In this document: positions 28,502-30,487 of the stretch, one piece after another
Numbering within the stretch: position 1 is the first letter of the stretch
How the letters are laid out: every line of letters begins with the position of its first letter
Origin: Arcicella sp043769985
Lineage (GTDB): Bacteria; Bacteroidota; Bacteroidia; Cytophagales; Spirosomataceae
NCBI GenBank assembly: GCA_043769985.1
Contig: JAYVIV010000281.1
Location: 1 to 30,487 of the forward strand
Direction of reading: 5' to 3'
DNA: 30,487 nucleotides
Notes under the pieces: model-generated
Told to the model about the DNA's origin: nothing
Database searches by the model: none
What the model saw: the letters and a program-made list of their open reading frames with translations, nothing else
Made by a program: the position numbers and the translations under genes

Positions 28502-30190
28502 ATGTCACAATTTATTACTTTAAATACAATAATTGGTAATGGTAAATCATATCAAGTTCCTATTTATCAAAGAGACTACTCTTGGGATAAAGACGATTGG
28601 GAAGATTTATGGAATGACATTGCTGAAATTCCTTCGGATAAAACTCATTATTTAGGATATTTGGTTTTACAGCCAATCAAAGATGGCGAGGAATCATTTT
28701 GGATTATAGACGGACAACAAAGATTAACTACATTATCTATTTTATCCCTTGCAATAACAGCTTTACTTAAAAAATGGGAAGACCAAAATATTGAAGGTGT
28801 AGAAAACAAAATTAGAAGAGAAAAATTAACAGAAAGATATTTAGGAAACTATTTATTATCAAAATTTGCCTTAGATCCTAAAATTAAATTAAATAGAAAT
28901 AATGACGATTATTACAAGAGCTGGTTATTAAATTTTAGACAACCTTCTGTTTTGTCTAAACTAAAACCCTCTCAAAGATTGTTACAAAAATCTTTTAATT
29001 ATTTTTTGAGTGAACTTGAAAAAAAATTTAACGAGAATAAATCAGGAGCTGAGTTGTCAGATTTTTTAGAAAAAATAATTGGTAATGGAATAGTATTTAC
29101 TCAAATTGTAGTTAATAATGATTTAGATGCATTTAAAGTTTTTGAAACATTAAATGCTAGGGGCGTAAAATTATCCACAGCTGATTTGTTGAAAAACTAT
29201 TTGTTTAAATTAACGCATCAGTTAGGAGAATTAGATTTAGATGAAGCGGAAAGACGTTGGCAAAATATAACAAATACTATTCTATCTAATGATTTAACAA
29301 TTTTTATTAGACATTTTTGGAATTGTAAATATAAATTAGAAAGACAACCAACATTATTCAAAGCAATAAAAAGGGAAATCAATTCAGCAGAAATTGCATT
29401 TGAATTTTTAAACGAATTAGAAGAAGCCAGTAGCTATTATACTGCATTTAATAATCCAAACGATGAGTTGTGGGACAAAGAAGAAAAAGCATTTTTAAAA
29501 CTAATTGATTTGTTGAATGTAAGCACGTGCTATTCTTTAATGTTAAGTGCATTAAAATATTTGCCAAGAGCAGAGTTTAAAATTTTAATTAAAGAATTGG
29601 GTATCATAACATTCAGATACAATTTAAGTGATTTGAATCCAAATGAAGCAGAACGTATTTTTAGCAAAGTTGCTAACGATGTTGCAAATAAAAATATAAA
29701 TAGTGCCAAAGAAGCAATTTTAGCGTTAAAGTCCATTTATGTTATTGATGAAAATTTTGAACAAATATTTTCAACTTTGAGTATAAACACAAGGAGAAAA
29801 AAGGATTTAGTAAAGTATATACTTGTGAAATTTGAAAATCAAATTTCAATTAAGGATTATCAACCTGAAGAAGCTATTGCTACAATTGAGCACATATTAC
29901 CTGAAAATCCAGGAAGCGTATGGGAGGAAAATTTTCCTGCGGATTCTCAAGAAGATTTCATTTATAGGTTGGGGAATTACAGCTTATTAGAGGCAAGCAT
30001 TAATAATAAATTAGATAACAATATGCCTTTTCAAGAAAAATTGATAAAATATAAAACATCAAGCTACAAGCTAAGCAATGAATACTGCAACTATGAAAAA
30101 TTTACTTCAAAAGAAATTTCACTTAGGCAAGATAAGATGGCGAAAATAGCAAAAGGAATCTGGAAAAGTTCTTATATTCTATCAACTTAA
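28502..30190 (+). CDS. DUF262-DUF1524 fusion, GmrSD-type restriction nuclease
   Basis: A 562-residue protein. The N-terminal DUF262 (ParB-like/GmrS) domain has 'YQVPIYQRDYSWDKDDWEDLW' (residues 17-37) and 'WIIDGQQRLTTL' with the DGQQR nucleotide-binding motif at 70-74. A helical middle contains 'FETLNARGVKLSTADLLKNYL', typical for the family. The C-terminal DUF1524 HNH nuclease domain has 'ATIEHILPENPGSVW' (His464) and 'LGNYSLLEASINNKLDNN'. Such one-chain proteins relate to GmrS-GmrD type IV restriction enzymes that cut glucosylated or otherwise modified phage DNA, and to BREX and SspE-type nucleases. It is bracketed by the two 176-bp repeats. Its promoter lies just after copy 1. Confidence 0.9.
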   Translation: MSQFITLNTIIGNGKSYQVPIYQRDYSWDKDDWEDLWNDIAEIPSDKTHYLGYLVLQPIKDGEESFWIIDGQQRLTTLSILSLAITALLKKWEDQNIEGVENKIRREKLTERYLGNYLLSKFALDPKIKLNRNNDDYYKSWLLNFRQPSVLSKLKPSQRLLQKSFNYFLSELEKKFNENKSGAELSDFLEKIIGNGIVFTQIVVNNDLDAFKVFETLNARGVKLSTADLLKNYLFKLTHQLGELDLDEAERRWQNITNTILSNDLTIFIRHFWNCKYKLERQPTLFKAIKREINSAEIAFEFLNELEEASSYYTAFNNPNDELWDKEEKAFLKLIDLLNVSTCYSLMLSALKYLPRAEFKILIKELGIITFRYNLSDLNPNEAERIFSKVANDVANKNINSAKEAILALKSIYVIDENFEQIFSTLSINTRRKKDLVKYILVKFENQISIKDYQPEEAIATIEHILPENPGSVWEENFPADSQEDFIYRLGNYSLLEASINNKLDNNMPFQEKLIKYKTSSYKLSNEYCNYEKFTSKEISLRQDKMAKIAKGIWKSSYILST

Positions 30191-30201
30191 TATTTCTTAA
30201 A

Positions 30202-30377
30202 ATATTTCCTTGTCTGGTAGAACCACTCCGTCCCGTGGCTCGGTGTTGAACGGGGTCGCCCAGACCAGCCAACTTGCGAAAGCAAAAAATCGAACTTCAA
30301 TATTTATAATTAATTGATAATCAAACACTTATAATTCTGTCGCAAGTTGGCTGGTGGGACACCAGCCACGGAGAAAA
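30202..30377 (+). repeat. 176-bp structured direct repeat, copy 2
   Basis: Starts 11 bp after the DUF262 stop codon. Same orientation and length as copy 1. The first 80-odd bases are the same as copy 1 except one, and most differences lie in the AT-rich middle. Here the 16-bp stem (30264-30279 with 30340-30355) is perfect, while the first short arm (30210-30218) has one mismatch: the opposite of copy 1. Confidence 0.9.
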
Positions 30378-30487
30378 GACGCATTTTCTATGGTGTTTTG
30401 TAGGGATGACTTCCTGAGTATTTTAACCTTTTTAAGCAAATAAGCTGTTTATTAGCAGAGATAATAGGTAAATATTGGCTTTTTTGT
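30378..30487. other. Sequence after repeat copy 2
   Basis: 110 bp to the window edge with no recognised gene or element. The 24-bp repeat that follows copy 1 is absent here. Confidence 0.4.

Noticed and set aside
28167..30377. Integron attC sites
   Set aside because: Layout fits cassettes, but a RYYYAAC/GTTRRRY pair does not bracket the repeat; a single internal GTTGAAC near 28211 has no partner.

Overview
The window looks like chromosome from a gliding-lineage member of the Bacteroidota, plausibly a Cytophagales/Spirosomataceae-type organism. The evidence is low GC, Bacteroidota-type promoters (TTTG about 20 nt before TAnnTTTG), the long two-iron-ligand-region form of IspG found in this phylum, a GldC gliding protein, and several Bacteroidota-typical small proteins. 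Genus-level placement is inference.

Layout. 1-8.7 kb is housekeeping: the end of a GHMP sugar kinase and a nucleotidyltransferase, ispG, a DUF6728-like membrane protein, an MmcQ/YjbR protein, a TPR protein, a secreted thioredoxin-fold protein, gldC, folC and trmB. 8.7-16.8 kb holds gap and dapD, diverging from an unusually long 963-bp empty region, then a leftward cluster (fdhD, an FdhF/YdeP-type molybdopterin oxidoreductase, a 3-hydroxyacyl-CoA dehydrogenase) and a cvfB-type S1 RNA-binding protein. 16.9-20.4 kb is an accessory patch: a self-regulated-looking XRE regulator, a long empty stretch with a parS-like site, a MazG-like pyrophosphohydrolase, a RelE/ParE-type toxin-antitoxin pair, a lone EF-Tu domain-III-like protein and an Imm32-like protein. 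20.5-24.8 kb has a TPR protein and gyrA on the minus strand. 25.1-30.5 kb is a second accessory block: a lipoprotein RNase of the N1/T1/barnase superfamily behind a long palindrome, then a defence region with rloA-rloB (AAA15 ATPase plus RloB, AbiL-like) and a one-chain DUF262-DUF1524 (GmrSD-type) nuclease.

Most notable structure. Two 176-bp direct repeats, about 95% identical, follow the rloAB module and the DUF262 gene (28167-28342 and 30202-30377), so each defence module reads as gene(s) plus a 3' structured repeat, as in a cassette array. I find no integron attC core sites. The repeats contain four complementary arms that can form two mutually exclusive folds. A second theme is degenerate repeats with a strict 7-nt period: one inside the ispG coding frame, one that supplies the gyrA stop codon, one upstream of gyrA, and one before the TPR gene. 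A large palindrome with a 9-nt period sits upstream of the RNase gene.
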